Part shown: positions 53,888 to 62,231 of the stretch, one piece after another
Layout of the letters: every line of letters starts with the position of its first letter
Numbering within the stretch: position 1 is the first letter of the stretch
Assembly: GCA_014237465.1 (NCBI GenBank)
Contig: JABZFM010000004.1
Location: 1 to 64,000 of the forward strand
DNA from: Desulfobacteraceae bacterium
GTDB taxonomy: Bacteria > Desulfobacterota > Desulfobacteria > Desulfobacterales > Desulfosalsimonadaceae
DNA: 64,000 nucleotides
Direction: 5' to 3'
Translations under genes and position numbers: made by a program
Notes under the pieces: model-generated
What the model was told of the DNA's origin: nothing
What the model saw: the letters and a program-made list of their open reading frames with translations, nothing else
Database searches by the model: none

Positions 53888-55105
53888 TTAAATAGAAGAC
53901 TGATATCTGGCGGCTTCTTTTGTGTTCCCCAATGCAGTGTACAACTCATAAATCCTCTGATAATAATCGTCTTTACTGTCCGGATCTTCCTGCAGGATAG
54001 ATAAATAAAGATCAAGCAGTTGAGAAGATCTTTCACCGCATGCAAAACAAAGCTCCGCATATCTTCGCAGAACAAACGGATCGGTCCTGACGCCACACTT
54101 GGTACAACCGTTAAGAATCTGGGCGTAAATATCACGGGCCCTCTCCAGATCACCCATTGCCTCATATGTCTTGGCCAGTGACCGGGTAATAATCTCATTT
54201 TGCCCGAAGCTGTTTTCACAGGCAAGAAACAGGGACTCAGCGTCAGCGTATCTTTTCATCTGATAATATGTTTCCCCCAGAAGCATCCGGACAGGAAATG
54301 TTTCTTTTAATGCGCCCGGGCATTGCTCAATAAGCGCAACCGCGTCATCATGATTTTTAGTCACCCAGTAAATGTCGCAAAGCACCTGGTATGCCCGAAC
54401 CTCCTGGTCATTTACTTCGATAAATTCCTCAAGCAGCTTCCGGGCCCGGTCATATTGGCCCAGGTTCACCAATGCGGTTGAAAGTTCCAGCGGGATTAAA
54501 GGCTGTTCAAGTCCAGACCCATTTATTGAATCCGTAAACTTTTCCACGGCCACTTCAAAATCACCATTATTTAGCGCAATAAATCCCTGTTTAAATGCCT
54601 GATCATAGCTCAGATAAATTTTTCTGATATCTTTGGGCAGGGCATTGCACAGAATTGAAAAATATTCTTCATCACTGTCTATTTCTTCGGCAGTCGGAAA
54701 TGGTTCTGATCCTGAACTAAACATTTTTGTATCATCCGGATCATTTGATGCAAACGCCTGATGCAGTTTTTTTAATGTGGTTTTAACCTCTTCCTTTAAA
54801 TTAACATTTTCCGTTAATTCGAAAGCCAGTTCCAGTAAATCTTCAGCTTCGGTATAATTTTGAGACGCAATCAGGTGCTCGCTGTTCTGCTGATGAGCCA
54901 GCGCAAGGGCTTCCTTTGAATTTTTAATTTTTTCATAAAGGCGCTGGATCAGATTCTCTTTTTCCGGAAACCTGCTTTCAGTTTTGTTGAGTGCTTTTTC
55001 ATATTCAATTTTCGCAGCGCCGAATTCTTTGACTTTAAAAAAGTTATCTCCAATCAGTTCTATCTCTTCCGGTGCTTTACCGGTTAAAAAGCTGAACAAC
55101 CCCAT
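53888..55105 (-). CDS. Tetratricopeptide repeat protein
   Basis: A 405-residue TPR protein without signal peptide. Repeats are clearest at about residues 18-55, 175-205 (KQGFIALNNGDFEVAVEKFT), 208-240, 276-310 and 311-345 (AKTYEAMGDLERARDIYAQI). Residues about 60-120 are helical and charged. Two Cys pairs, CTKC and CFAC, 17-20 residues apart in the last third, could bind zinc. TPR arrays bind partner proteins; no partner is indicated. It is the only gene between repeat A3 and the small membrane protein. Function unknown. Confidence 0.75.
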   Translation of the reverse strand: MGLFSFLTGKAPEEIELIGDNFFKVKEFGAAKIEYEKALNKTESRFPEKENLIQRLYEKIKNSKEALALAHQQNSEHLIASQNYTEAEDLLELAFELTENVNLKEEVKTTLKKLHQAFASNDPDDTKMFSSGSEPFPTAEEIDSDEEYFSILCNALPKDIRKIYLSYDQAFKQGFIALNNGDFEVAVEKFTDSINGSGLEQPLIPLELSTALVNLGQYDRARKLLEEFIEVNDQEVRAYQVLCDIYWVTKNHDDAVALIEQCPGALKETFPVRMLLGETYYQMKRYADAESLFLACENSFGQNEIITRSLAKTYEAMGDLERARDIYAQILNGCTKCGVRTDPFVLRRYAELCFACGERSSQLLDLYLSILQEDPDSKDDYYQRIYELYTALGNTKEAARYQSSI

Positions 55106-55269
55106 TTAAACACTCCTGTATGATTTTAGTTTGATGTAATTATAATTTCATGCTATTAAAACAATAATCAATAAACGAATGAGAAATTAAGTCTTCAGAA
55201 GAAAGCCCGTAAAAATTTTTGATTTTAAACCATTCCCGATGGGAATTAAAGGGTCAAAAAAGGATAAAT

Positions 55270-55512
55270 ATGTTTCAATTACTACTATTTACCGGAAGTA
55301 TTATCGCCTTTATCATCGGCGGACTGGTGGTATTAATCGGTATTGGTGCAATTACAGGCTGTGCCGGCGGCCTGATCGTTATGATGGCCGGCGGAATTGT
55401 CGCATTTTTAGGCGTCTGGTCTGCAATCGCCTTCTTCCTTCCATTGCCGGAAAATATCCCGTCAAAAGCCGGGGTAATCAACCTGATCAAACATGATGGG
55501 AAATGGAAGTAA
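55270..55512 (+). CDS. Small membrane protein (80 aa), unknown function
   Basis: Two hydrophobic segments (about residues 3-25 and 28-55) joined by a Gly-Cys-Ala-Gly-Gly turn, then a short basic C-terminus ending HDGKWK. The glycine-rich helices (IIGGLVVLIGIGAI, IVMMAGGIVAF) suggest tight packing or oligomers. I chose ATG 55270 after AAAAGGATAAAT; the frame is open back to 55219 but those residues are hydrophilic and unlikely. Divergent from the TPR gene and convergent with phaR1. No family recognised. Confidence 0.65.
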   Translation: MFQLLLFTGSIIAFIIGGLVVLIGIGAITGCAGGLIVMMAGGIVAFLGVWSAIAFFLPLPENIPSKAGVINLIKHDGKWK

Positions 55513-55576
55513 AACCCCGGTTCCAGAGTGCCCGGCTTTAAATTATCCATAGAAGAAATTTCTCTAAAAACCCGGG

Positions 55577-55718
55577 AAGTTTGAAGTTGAAAGTGAGCTA
55601 AAGTGCCTAAAGTTAATGGTATACCTACGGCATTATCTGTTTTTATTAAAAATGATTGTGCGCTTAGCGCAGTCATAAACTTTAGGCGCTTAAAACTTTA
55701 GGCACTTCAGGTCACTCA
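55577..55718. repeat. Dispersed palindromic repeat family B, copy 2
   Basis: Same layout as copy 1 at 23049: inverted ends AGTGAGCTAAAGTGCCTAAAG / CTTTAGGCACTTCAGGTCACT and a centre with TACGGCATTATC and AAAATGATTGTGCGCTTAGC. The arms have changed together (the GATCT of copy 1 is GCCT here on both sides), which preserves base pairing. It lies between two convergent genes. Confidence 0.8.
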
Positions 55719-55775
55719 TTTTCTTTTATCAGGCAAAACCTCTGACCTGGCCTTAAGACTCATGCCCTCTGGTAT

Positions 55776-56330
55776 TTATTTCTTCTCCAGTTCCTTAACT
55801 TTTCGGGTTAGTGCGGTCACTCGTTCGGACAGCTCATTCACCTGATCTTTAGACGACAGGTTCATCACTTTAAGTCCTTCAGAGACCCGCTGATCGATAT
55901 TGTCAATTATCCAGGACTTCAGGTTATTTGCAAAACCCATAATCTCATTTTTTAAATTTAAACCTTCCGATTCTGAAATCTCCTTATCGTTAACCAGGCT
56001 GTTAACCAGTTTTTCTATTTCATCTTTTGACATGGTTAAAGCACTTTGCCACAGGGAAACATACTTTTTACCATAACCGAAAAGCGTGCCTCTGCCTTTA
56101 CGCAACATCTGCATCAGCACCCGTGACGGCACTGCTTTATCTGTACCTGAATCTTCTCTTGCCAGGAGCTGAGAAACGATAGAAGATGTCAGATCATCGC
56201 CTGTTTCATTATCAATAATTGACACCTCTTCACCGGACTTAATCAGAACTGCAAGTCGATCCATTGTCAGATAACGCTTATCGGTTGTATCATAGAGCTT
56301 TCGATTGGCGTATTTTTTTATCAAATGCAT
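55776..56330 (-). CDS. phaR: PhaR-type polyhydroxyalkanoate synthesis regulator 1
   Basis: A 184-residue regulator. Residues 1-65 are the PHB/PHA accumulation regulator DNA-binding domain: LIKKYANRKLYDTTDKRYLT and VSIIDNETGDDLTSSIVSQL. The rest is helical and phasin-like (SLWQSALTMSKDEIEKLVNS, then a C-terminal heptad coil VNELSERVTALTRKVKELEK). In known systems PhaR represses phasin genes and leaves DNA when granules form. It lacks only a phaC gene nearby. AGGAGGG precedes ATG 56330. It is divergent from the wax-ester synthase gene; its own promoter holds the TGACGC-N3-GCGTTA palindrome. A second paralogue is at 60751-61410. Confidence 0.88.
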   Translation of the reverse strand: MHLIKKYANRKLYDTTDKRYLTMDRLAVLIKSGEEVSIIDNETGDDLTSSIVSQLLAREDSGTDKAVPSRVLMQMLRKGRGTLFGYGKKYVSLWQSALTMSKDEIEKLVNSLVNDKEISESEGLNLKNEIMGFANNLKSWIIDNIDQRVSEGLKVMNLSSKDQVNELSERVTALTRKVKELEKK

Positions 56331-56466
56331 ACACCCTCCTGAAAAAACATTTTATCTCTTAAAGTTAAAATCCATAAAATATTAATGATAAAATAGCTAA
56401 AACGCAATCCGGAACAACAAAAAAAGTCTATAAAATCACGGATATCTCCGGTAACCGGTATAAACG

Positions 56467-56495
56467 AATATGACGCTGCGCGTTATAAGTGTCAA
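56467..56495 (-). promoter_or_regulatory. phaR1 promoter with palindromic operator in the spacer
   Basis: On the minus strand TTGACA (56495-56490), exactly 17 bases and CATATT (56472-56467) make a promoter directed at phaR1, about 130 bases upstream of its ATG. The spacer contains the 15-bp palindrome TGACGC-TGC-GCGTTA (56471-56485, plus-strand reading). The same architecture occurs in front of the phasin gene (62232-62280). PhaR is the most likely binder, giving autoregulation; this is inference. Confidence 0.7.
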
Positions 56496-56605
56496 GCTTT
56501 TTTAACCTTTTTGATTTTTTAAACCTAAATTTTCAGATTGCATTCACTATTATCCTCTGATAATAAATGAAAATATACCGTTTAAAATTTCTAAGGAGGC
56601 ATGCA

Positions 56606-58288
56606 ATGAAAAAACAGGTTGAAATCATGTCAAGTATTGACAATTTCTGGCTTCACATGGATCACCCAACTAACCTGATGGTCATTACAGCATTTCTTCA
56701 ATTTGACGAACCCCTGGACTTTGACCGTCTGGTTGAAACTATCAAAAACCGGTTGCTGTGTTACGATCGTTTTAAAAAACGGGTAGTCCGCCCCATCAGC
56801 GGCGTGGGGAATGCTGTCTGGGAACTGGATCCCAAATTTGATATTCGTTCGCACCTGCATCGTATTGCGTTACCGTCTCCCGGGAACAAGGAAGCGCTCC
56901 AGGAACTCATCAGCGATTTGACCGCAACCCCGCTTGACCCGACCAAACCGCCCTGGCAGGCCCATTATATTGAAAATTACGAGGGCGGCGGGTCCGTATT
57001 ATTTATTCGCATCCATCACTGTATCGGGGACGGCATTTCATTGATCCGTGTTCTGCTTTCCACGGCAGACTTAGAACCGAATGCCATGTGGACCGACACG
57101 GTCGATGAATTAAAAGGTGAAAAAGAAGACTCCAATTTTTTTTCGCCTTTTGAAAAAACGTTTAAAAAAATCAACCGGGCAAAAAAACGGGCCTTCAAAG
57201 TCAGCGATTTTATTTCCAAAGAAATCGAAGCCAGTATTGCCAACCCCTCACACATTATCAAACGCGCAAAACTGGTGGGCAAATACGCTGTTGATGCCAC
57301 CGCGGTGATCAGCAAAATCCTGATTATGCCGGCGGACAAAAAAACCGTTTTTAAAGGCGAACTTGGCATCCGAAAAAGCGTTGCGTTCAGTAACCCCCTT
57401 CCGGTTCCTGATATTAAAGTCATTGGCAAGTATTTTAACGCCACCATTAACGACATTCTCGTATCAATGGTGACCGGAGCCCTGCGACGATACCTGCAGC
57501 AATCCAACAACCTGGTGGGTGATCTGGACATTCGGGTGGCGATGCCGATCAATATCCGCCCGCTGGAAGATGAAATCACGCTGGGCAATCAGTTCAGCCT
57601 GATACTCGTTTCGCTGCCGGTGCATATCGATGATCCGGTGCTTCGGATCCGGGAAGTACAGCGCCGCCTAAATGATTTGAAAGAAGCCCCGGATGCAGCG
57701 ATTGCTTATGTCTTGTTAAATGCGCTCGGCATTTCATCCGCCAAACTGGCCAAAACCGCCGCTACCATGTTTGCCAACAAAACAACGGGTGTCTTCAGCA
57801 ATGTGCCGGGTCCCCGACAACCATTATTCTTTGCCGGCAAAGAAATTAAAAATATCATGTTCTGGGTTCCCCGTATCGGCGGACTGGGTCTCGGGATCAG
57901 TATTATCAGCTATAATGGAAAAGTTTCTTTAGGAATCGCCACGGATACCGGGCTTGTGCAGGACCCGAAAACAATTTTAGACAATTTTGAAAATGAATAC
58001 CGGATGCTGCTTGGCATGTACCGGGCCGGCCAGATTGAAAAAGACCCCCTGATTATCAATGACCGGTTCCAGGATACGGCTAAAATTACCAAGGAAGAAA
58101 CCAAAGGTGGTACGATTCAGGCAATTCGCTGCAAAGCCATCACCCGAAGCGGCTCCCAATGCCACAACCGGGCGGCAACCGACTCCCTGTACTGCACGAT
58201 TCACCAGAACAAATATGAAAGTTTTGCAGACCTGAAACCAGAATCCGGCAAAGAAAGCAAAAAAGACAATAAAGCTTCGGCCGGATAA
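56606..58288 (+). CDS. Wax ester synthase / diacylglycerol acyltransferase with C-terminal Cys/His module
   Basis: A 560-residue WS/DGAT enzyme. IRIHHCIGDGISLIRVLLST carries the HHxxxDG catalytic motif (about residues 134-140), and TTGVFSNVPGPRQPLFFAGK (about 395) is the second hallmark. It transfers acyl groups from acyl-CoA to a fatty alcohol or diacylglycerol and sits at the membrane/lipid-body interface. ATG 56606 follows AAGGAGG; an earlier ATG at 56567 adds residues without a ribosome binding site. Unusually, the last 60 residues hold C509-x9-C519-x10-C530-x2-H533 (motif RCKAITRSGSQCHNRA), a small zinc-finger-like module, followed by a Lys-rich tail. It is divergent from phaR1. Confidence 0.87.
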   Translation: MKKQVEIMSSIDNFWLHMDHPTNLMVITAFLQFDEPLDFDRLVETIKNRLLCYDRFKKRVVRPISGVGNAVWELDPKFDIRSHLHRIALPSPGNKEALQELISDLTATPLDPTKPPWQAHYIENYEGGGSVLFIRIHHCIGDGISLIRVLLSTADLEPNAMWTDTVDELKGEKEDSNFFSPFEKTFKKINRAKKRAFKVSDFISKEIEASIANPSHIIKRAKLVGKYAVDATAVISKILIMPADKKTVFKGELGIRKSVAFSNPLPVPDIKVIGKYFNATINDILVSMVTGALRRYLQQSNNLVGDLDIRVAMPINIRPLEDEITLGNQFSLILVSLPVHIDDPVLRIREVQRRLNDLKEAPDAAIAYVLLNALGISSAKLAKTAATMFANKTTGVFSNVPGPRQPLFFAGKEIKNIMFWVPRIGGLGLGISIISYNGKVSLGIATDTGLVQDPKTILDNFENEYRMLLGMYRAGQIEKDPLIINDRFQDTAKITKEETKGGTIQAIRCKAITRSGSQCHNRAATDSLYCTIHQNKYESFADLKPESGKESKKDNKASAG

Positions 58289-58341
58289 ATAAAACGGATA
58301 AATAAACCGAAATAAACGATATATCGAGAATATTTAAAAGA

Positions 58342-58379
58342 CGAATGCGAAGAAATTTTTCTTCGCATTCGCCTTTTTT
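58342..58379 (+). terminator. Rho-independent terminator of the wax-ester synthase gene
   Basis: CGAATGCGAAG (58342-58352) pairs with CTTCGCATTCG (58361-58371), extended by AAA/TTT inside the loop, and is followed by six T (58374-58379). It lies 54 bases after the stop, facing the convergent ATPase gene. Confidence 0.85.
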
Positions 58380-58409
58380 CAGGCTAAAAATTTCATACCG
58401 GCACTATTT

Positions 58410-59549
58410 TCATTCAAACAGTCGGGACAAACGATATAAATCATCCAGACTCACGATTTCGCTATCCGAAAATGGAATCTGCAAGACATTATTCCCTGAC
58501 CCTGTTTTCTCAATCAGATGATTAACCGACCGGGCATCATTTTTCGCCATTTTCAAAATATTGTTATGGACCGATATCAACTTTTCCTTCAATTCCGGAT
58601 CAATTCGTGTGCCTGCAAATACCTTATCTGAATCAAACCCCTGTATTTCCGTGTTCGAATTTGAAAAGTTCACCCGGTTTATAATAAATCCCCCAAACGG
58701 CATCTCGTTGAGCAGCAGTTTCTCGCTTAGAAAGATGGCTTCATCCATTGGCAGGCGTTGAGGTGTTGCAACAGCCAGGAACAGAGTCTGGTTGCCGGCA
58801 AGCAATTCTTTGACCGCGGTTGCGCGTCGGCTGAAACCTTCAAACATAATATCATCCCACAATTGCATAAATCCGGCAAAATCATCTAAAGCCTGTTTTC
58901 CAAGCACCTTGCTGACACCCTTTAAAACCGGCGATGCGAGGATGTTCAAGAAGCGGATGCCCCACTTTCCGGCCTTTAGATAGGGTTTAAACATCCTCAT
59001 AAAAAAATTGTGACCAAGAATATTCAGCATCCTCTGGGGTGCTTCCAGGAAATCGAGTGCCCGCCGGCTGGGGGGTGTATCCAGAACAATCAGGTCATAT
59101 TGATTCTGATTGAATATTTCATAGAGCTTTTCCATTGCCATATATTCATGGGATCCTGCCATATTGTTCGATAGATGCTGGTAATACCTGTTTTTGAAAA
59201 TTTTTTTCTGGAATTCAGGAGGTGCGTACCGGGCGATTAATTGATCAAATGTGTGTTTGGCATCCAGCATCATGGCATACAAACCTGCATCAGGAGTTGC
59301 TGAGTCCTTACAGACGATGAGGTTTTCAACCGGAACCCGCTGCGCATCCACATCAAATTTTTTCAAACCAAGCGAATCCGCTAAACGTTTTGCCGGATCA
59401 ATCGTCAAAACAATTGTTTTTTTACCGGACAACGCACCATATAAACCGATGGCAGCAGATATTGTCGTTTTTCCGACACCCCCGCTGCCGCAGCATACAA
59501 TAATTTTAGGACCATCCGGGTCCTTGATGCAACTTAACATACCGGTCAT
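58410..59549 (-). CDS. ArsA/Get3-family ATPase 1, signature lysine replaced
   Basis: A 379-residue, single-domain member of the ArsA/Get3 group. IIVCCGSGGVGKTTISAAIG (about residues 16-35) is the deviant Walker A, but position 22 is Ser where the xKGG signature lysine is expected. TIDPAKRLADSLGL is switch-I-like and LIVLDTPPSRRALDFLEAP switch II. The arsenite-binding Cys triad of E. coli ArsA is absent, and no arsenic genes are nearby, so arsenite transport is unlikely. It ends the operon phaR2-ATPase2-ATPase1. Actinobacterial pairs (as I recall, Rv3679/Rv3680) also combine a CGSGGVGKT and a KGGVGKT member. A Get3-like chaperone heterodimer is my inference. Confidence 0.8.
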   Translation of the reverse strand: MTGMLSCIKDPDGPKIIVCCGSGGVGKTTISAAIGLYGALSGKKTIVLTIDPAKRLADSLGLKKFDVDAQRVPVENLIVCKDSATPDAGLYAMMLDAKHTFDQLIARYAPPEFQKKIFKNRYYQHLSNNMAGSHEYMAMEKLYEIFNQNQYDLIVLDTPPSRRALDFLEAPQRMLNILGHNFFMRMFKPYLKAGKWGIRFLNILASPVLKGVSKVLGKQALDDFAGFMQLWDDIMFEGFSRRATAVKELLAGNQTLFLAVATPQRLPMDEAIFLSEKLLLNEMPFGGFIINRVNFSNSNTEIQGFDSDKVFAGTRIDPELKEKLISVHNNILKMAKNDARSVNHLIEKTGSGNNVLQIPFSDSEIVSLDDLYRLSRLFE

Positions 59550-59697
59550 AGATATTTTTTTCGGAATATTATTTAATTGATGACTGAGCCGAAGGCAAAT
59601 ACCTTATTCTGCATTCTGACTTCTGTATTCCTTACCGGATTGATTCCGGCAAAGCCTCGGGGCTCAGATCTGGCCTTGAAGACCAGGTTCTCAAGAT

Positions 59698-60720
59698 TCA
59701 AATAAAAAACGATAATTCTTGAATTTGATTTATTGTCAAATCATTTGTATAGCAAAATGGAATTTCCTGCACGTGGCCGTTTGCTTTTGCATAAATTTCT
59801 TCAATATGCTTTAATTGATCGATTCGCCGACGGTTTAAAATCCTGGCAGATGCGATAAGCTTGCTTACAGCGGAGAAAGAAAAATCCCAGTCACTGCTTT
59901 CAATAGATTCAATCAGTTGCAAATCTGTCCGGTTGAAAACAGCAGGATATACACAATTGATAAATGTGGCAGCAACCGGCATATCAAGTGTATCTTCGGC
60001 CATTGAATAAAATTCAACGGCTTCATTGGCCGGAAGTTCTTCTGGAAGAGATACAAGAACAAGACTGGTTTTTTGATGGTTTTTCAGAAGATGCTGAAGG
60101 CCGCGTATCTGGTTTGCCACCGGGCCTACACGAATCATGTTGATCAATAAATCAGGCAGGCGCAGGAGGCTCATTGCATGACCGGTTGCGGGCGCGTCAA
60201 CAATTATTAGATCATATGTTGCCCCGGCGTGGTTATTTTCTTCCTTTTCCCATCGCCATAAGCGGCCGAGACTCATGACCTCTTTTAAGCCGGGTGTTGC
60301 TTCAAAAAGATACTCAAACAACCTGCTGCGTACTATTTTACCGGCAATGAATCCAGGTGTGACATGCGCACGGACATAGGCTTCCAGCTCAGCTTTGGGA
60401 TCAACACGCGCTCCCCATATGCTTTGCGTTAATATCCGGGGAGCTTCCGACAGGGCCTGGTCCCGGTAGAGCCTTCCAATGGAATCCGTATCTCCGATTT
60501 CCGCCAGAAGCACTTTTTTGTTCATGCGCTCCGCAGCACACGCAAGGGCAATACTGATGGTTGTCTTGCCCACCCCGCCTTTTCCCATCACAAAAATCAG
60601 TCTGCAGGAGAATAACCGTTCCAGCCAGGGATTAGCCGGTTCTCCTGAAACAGAGGAACCGGTAATGCCGGCTTTCTTACCTCCGGGAATCCGATGTCCA
60701 TCTTTGTTCTCGGATGACAT
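59698..60720 (-). CDS. ArsA/Get3-family ATPase 2, canonical P-loop
   Basis: A 340-residue partner ATPase. After a 35-residue hydrophilic tail, LIFVMGKGGVGKTTISIALA (about residues 41-60) has the full xKGGxGKT motif with signature Lys47. LLAEIGDTDSIGRLYRD follows, and DLIIVDAPATGHAMSLLRLP is the DxAPxGH switch II of Get3/ArsA. A helical subdomain (about 130-250) may form the client groove. Its gene starts 30 bases after phaR2 and precedes ATPase 1, so the three are one operon. No metalloid ligands. Likely dimerises with ATPase 1. Confidence 0.82.
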   Translation of the reverse strand: MSSENKDGHRIPGGKKAGITGSSVSGEPANPWLERLFSCRLIFVMGKGGVGKTTISIALACAAERMNKKVLLAEIGDTDSIGRLYRDQALSEAPRILTQSIWGARVDPKAELEAYVRAHVTPGFIAGKIVRSRLFEYLFEATPGLKEVMSLGRLWRWEKEENNHAGATYDLIIVDAPATGHAMSLLRLPDLLINMIRVGPVANQIRGLQHLLKNHQKTSLVLVSLPEELPANEAVEFYSMAEDTLDMPVAATFINCVYPAVFNRTDLQLIESIESSDWDFSFSAVSKLIASARILNRRRIDQLKHIEEIYAKANGHVQEIPFCYTNDLTINQIQELSFFI

Positions 60721-60750
60721 TTTGAAAAAACAGGAAAAATTTATATATGG

Positions 60751-61410
60751 TTATTTTGTCGCTTTTTTGGACGCTGCAGTTTTTTTGGGCGCAGACTTGC
60801 CGGGTTTAGCTGAACTTTTTGCTTTTTCAAGTTTTACGATTTTACTGCTTAATGACTTGATCTTAGACGTAAGATCCAGCACCTGATCCCTGTTGGCAAG
60901 GTTCATCCTGTTGAGCACTTCATTAATCCGATGGTCAATATTCTTTGTAATCCAGTTTTGAATATTATCGCGATATTTTAGTATTTCTTTTTTCATCTTT
61001 GTTGCTTCAAATTCTGAAATCTTGTTATCTTTGACCAGCAAATTAACGACTTTGTCGACCTCCTCCTTGGACATGGTCAACATTTCCTGCCACATGGAGG
61101 CATATTTTTTACCATAATCAGACAATGTATCGCCGCCTTTTCGGAAAAGCTGTACGATAAAACTGGCGGAATCCTGTTTTGTCTTTTTAGAGGCTGCTTT
61201 TTTCGCTTTGGATTTCTGCTTACCGGATTTTGCATCCTTGGCCTTGATCTGTGAGACGACCCCTTTGGTAATGTCCGTTCCGGACTTTGTATCAACGATT
61301 TTGATCTTTTTTCTGGAACGAATTAATTCAGAAATCTGGGAGCGTGTGATGTAATTTTTTGTAACGGTATCGTAAAATCGACCATTGGCGTATTTTTTTA
61401 TCGTATACAT
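60751..61410 (-). CDS. PhaR-type regulator 2 with phasin-like and Lys/Ala-rich tail
   Basis: A 219-residue relative of PhaR1. The N-terminal TIKKYANGRFYDTVTKNYIT and IKIVDTKSGTDITKGVVSQI segments match the PhaR DNA-binding domain. A Lys/Ala-rich linker (about 65-85) and a helical phasin-like region (SMWQEMLTMSKEEVDKVVNL) follow, and the end is KPGKSAPKKTAASKKATK, a histone-H1-like basic tail not present in PhaR1. It may bridge granule and DNA. AAAGGAGGTCC precedes ATG 61410, the strongest ribosome binding site here. It heads the operon with the two ATPases, which ties them to storage granules. Confidence 0.83.
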   Translation of the reverse strand: MYTIKKYANGRFYDTVTKNYITRSQISELIRSRKKIKIVDTKSGTDITKGVVSQIKAKDAKSGKQKSKAKKAASKKTKQDSASFIVQLFRKGGDTLSDYGKKYASMWQEMLTMSKEEVDKVVNLLVKDNKISEFEATKMKKEILKYRDNIQNWITKNIDHRINEVLNRMNLANRDQVLDLTSKIKSLSSKIVKLEKAKSSAKPGKSAPKKTAASKKATK

Positions 61411-61528
61411 CCGGACCTCCTTTTGCGTACATTAATTCAAATTAATTAAAAATGTATTTAAAAAAAATTTGCTTAACCATATCATAAAAAAACTAAAAAC
61501 AAAATATCGGATACATTATTTAATTAAA

Positions 61529-61559
61529 ACGGCGGCCCACTCTGAGTCTGAGCCGCCGT
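61529..61559 (-). terminator. Terminator downstream of the phasin-like gene
   Basis: ACGGCGGC (61529-61536) pairs with GCCGCCGT (61552-61559), with a partly paired ACTCTGAGTCTGA interior. On the minus strand a T-rich run (TTTTAATTAAATAAT) follows. It separates the phasin-like gene from the phaR2 operon and would let the phasin be made in excess. Confidence 0.75.
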
Positions 61560-61573
61560 CATATGATATTTTT

Positions 61574-62125
61574 TTAAGCAGCCTTCTGTTTTTTCAGTAT
61601 TTCAATGTTTGTATTTAATGCCTGCATGGCCAGGGTCAGTTTTTCTATTTCGCTTTTGTTCGGCATATTGACAATGCCCGGCAGAGAATTCAGGCTTTCA
61701 GAGACTTTCTTTTCAACCGTTTCCACCATAGGGATTTTATACATAAACTTTTTACCGTTATCCACGACTTCATCAAGTTTTTTAAGGGCGTCCTTTTCTA
61801 AATCACGGCCTTTTTCCAGAACATCGTCAATGGTTTCGGAAACCTTTTTATACGGGCCGTCAAAATATTCTTTGCCTTTTTCAAGGTTTTTTACAACGAA
61901 TTTCTCATTGTATTCCTTGATTGTCTCTTTACCCTTTTCAATATTTTTGGAAACGTATTTTTCATTGTACTCTTTGAAAGTTTTCTTTCCCTTTTCAATG
62001 GTTTCTGCCAGGTACTTCTCATTGTAGTCTTTGATTTTTTCTGTGACAGCATCAGACGCTTTCTGAATTTTTTCCACGATCACATTGTTTTTTACTTCTT
62101 CTTTTTTTGCTTTTTTTTTCGCCAT
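61574..62125 (-). CDS. Phasin-like granule-associated protein with 19-residue tandem repeats
   Basis: A 183-residue, very Lys/Glu-rich helical protein. Residues 34-52, 53-71 and 72-90 are three tandem repeats, e.g. YNEKYVSKNIEKGKETIKE, each 19 long with conserved Tyr-Asn-Glu-Lys and Glu-Lys-Gly-Lys. The rest is an amphipathic helix and a short C-terminal coil (KLTLAMQALNTNIEILKKQK). The length and composition fit a phasin, and the motif VEKIQKASDAVTEKIKDYNE is like phasin cores. Phasins coat PHA or lipid inclusions. AGGAGGG precedes ATG 62125. Its promoter has two TGACGC-N3-GCGTTA palindromes. Divergent from the patatin gene. Confidence 0.75.
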   Translation of the reverse strand: MAKKKAKKEEVKNNVIVEKIQKASDAVTEKIKDYNEKYLAETIEKGKKTFKEYNEKYVSKNIEKGKETIKEYNEKFVVKNLEKGKEYFDGPYKKVSETIDDVLEKGRDLEKDALKKLDEVVDNGKKFMYKIPMVETVEKKVSESLNSLPGIVNMPNKSEIEKLTLAMQALNTNIEILKKQKAA

Positions 62126-62231
62126 TGTTCTACCCTCCTGTAAGATTGTTTGTATATATTATATATTAACCCGGTTATTAACGCCTGTAACTACCTTAAA
62201 ATCGAATTTTCATTATTTCAAAAGACATCGA

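Noticed and set aside
55219-55269. Upstream start for the small membrane protein
   Set aside because: The added 17 residues are hydrophilic and unsupported by a ribosome binding site, while ATG 55270 has one.
58410-60720. Arsenic resistance (ArsA) role for the two ATPases
   Set aside because: No arsenite-binding cysteine triad, no arsB/arsR/arsC nearby, and the operon starts with a PhaR-type regulator.
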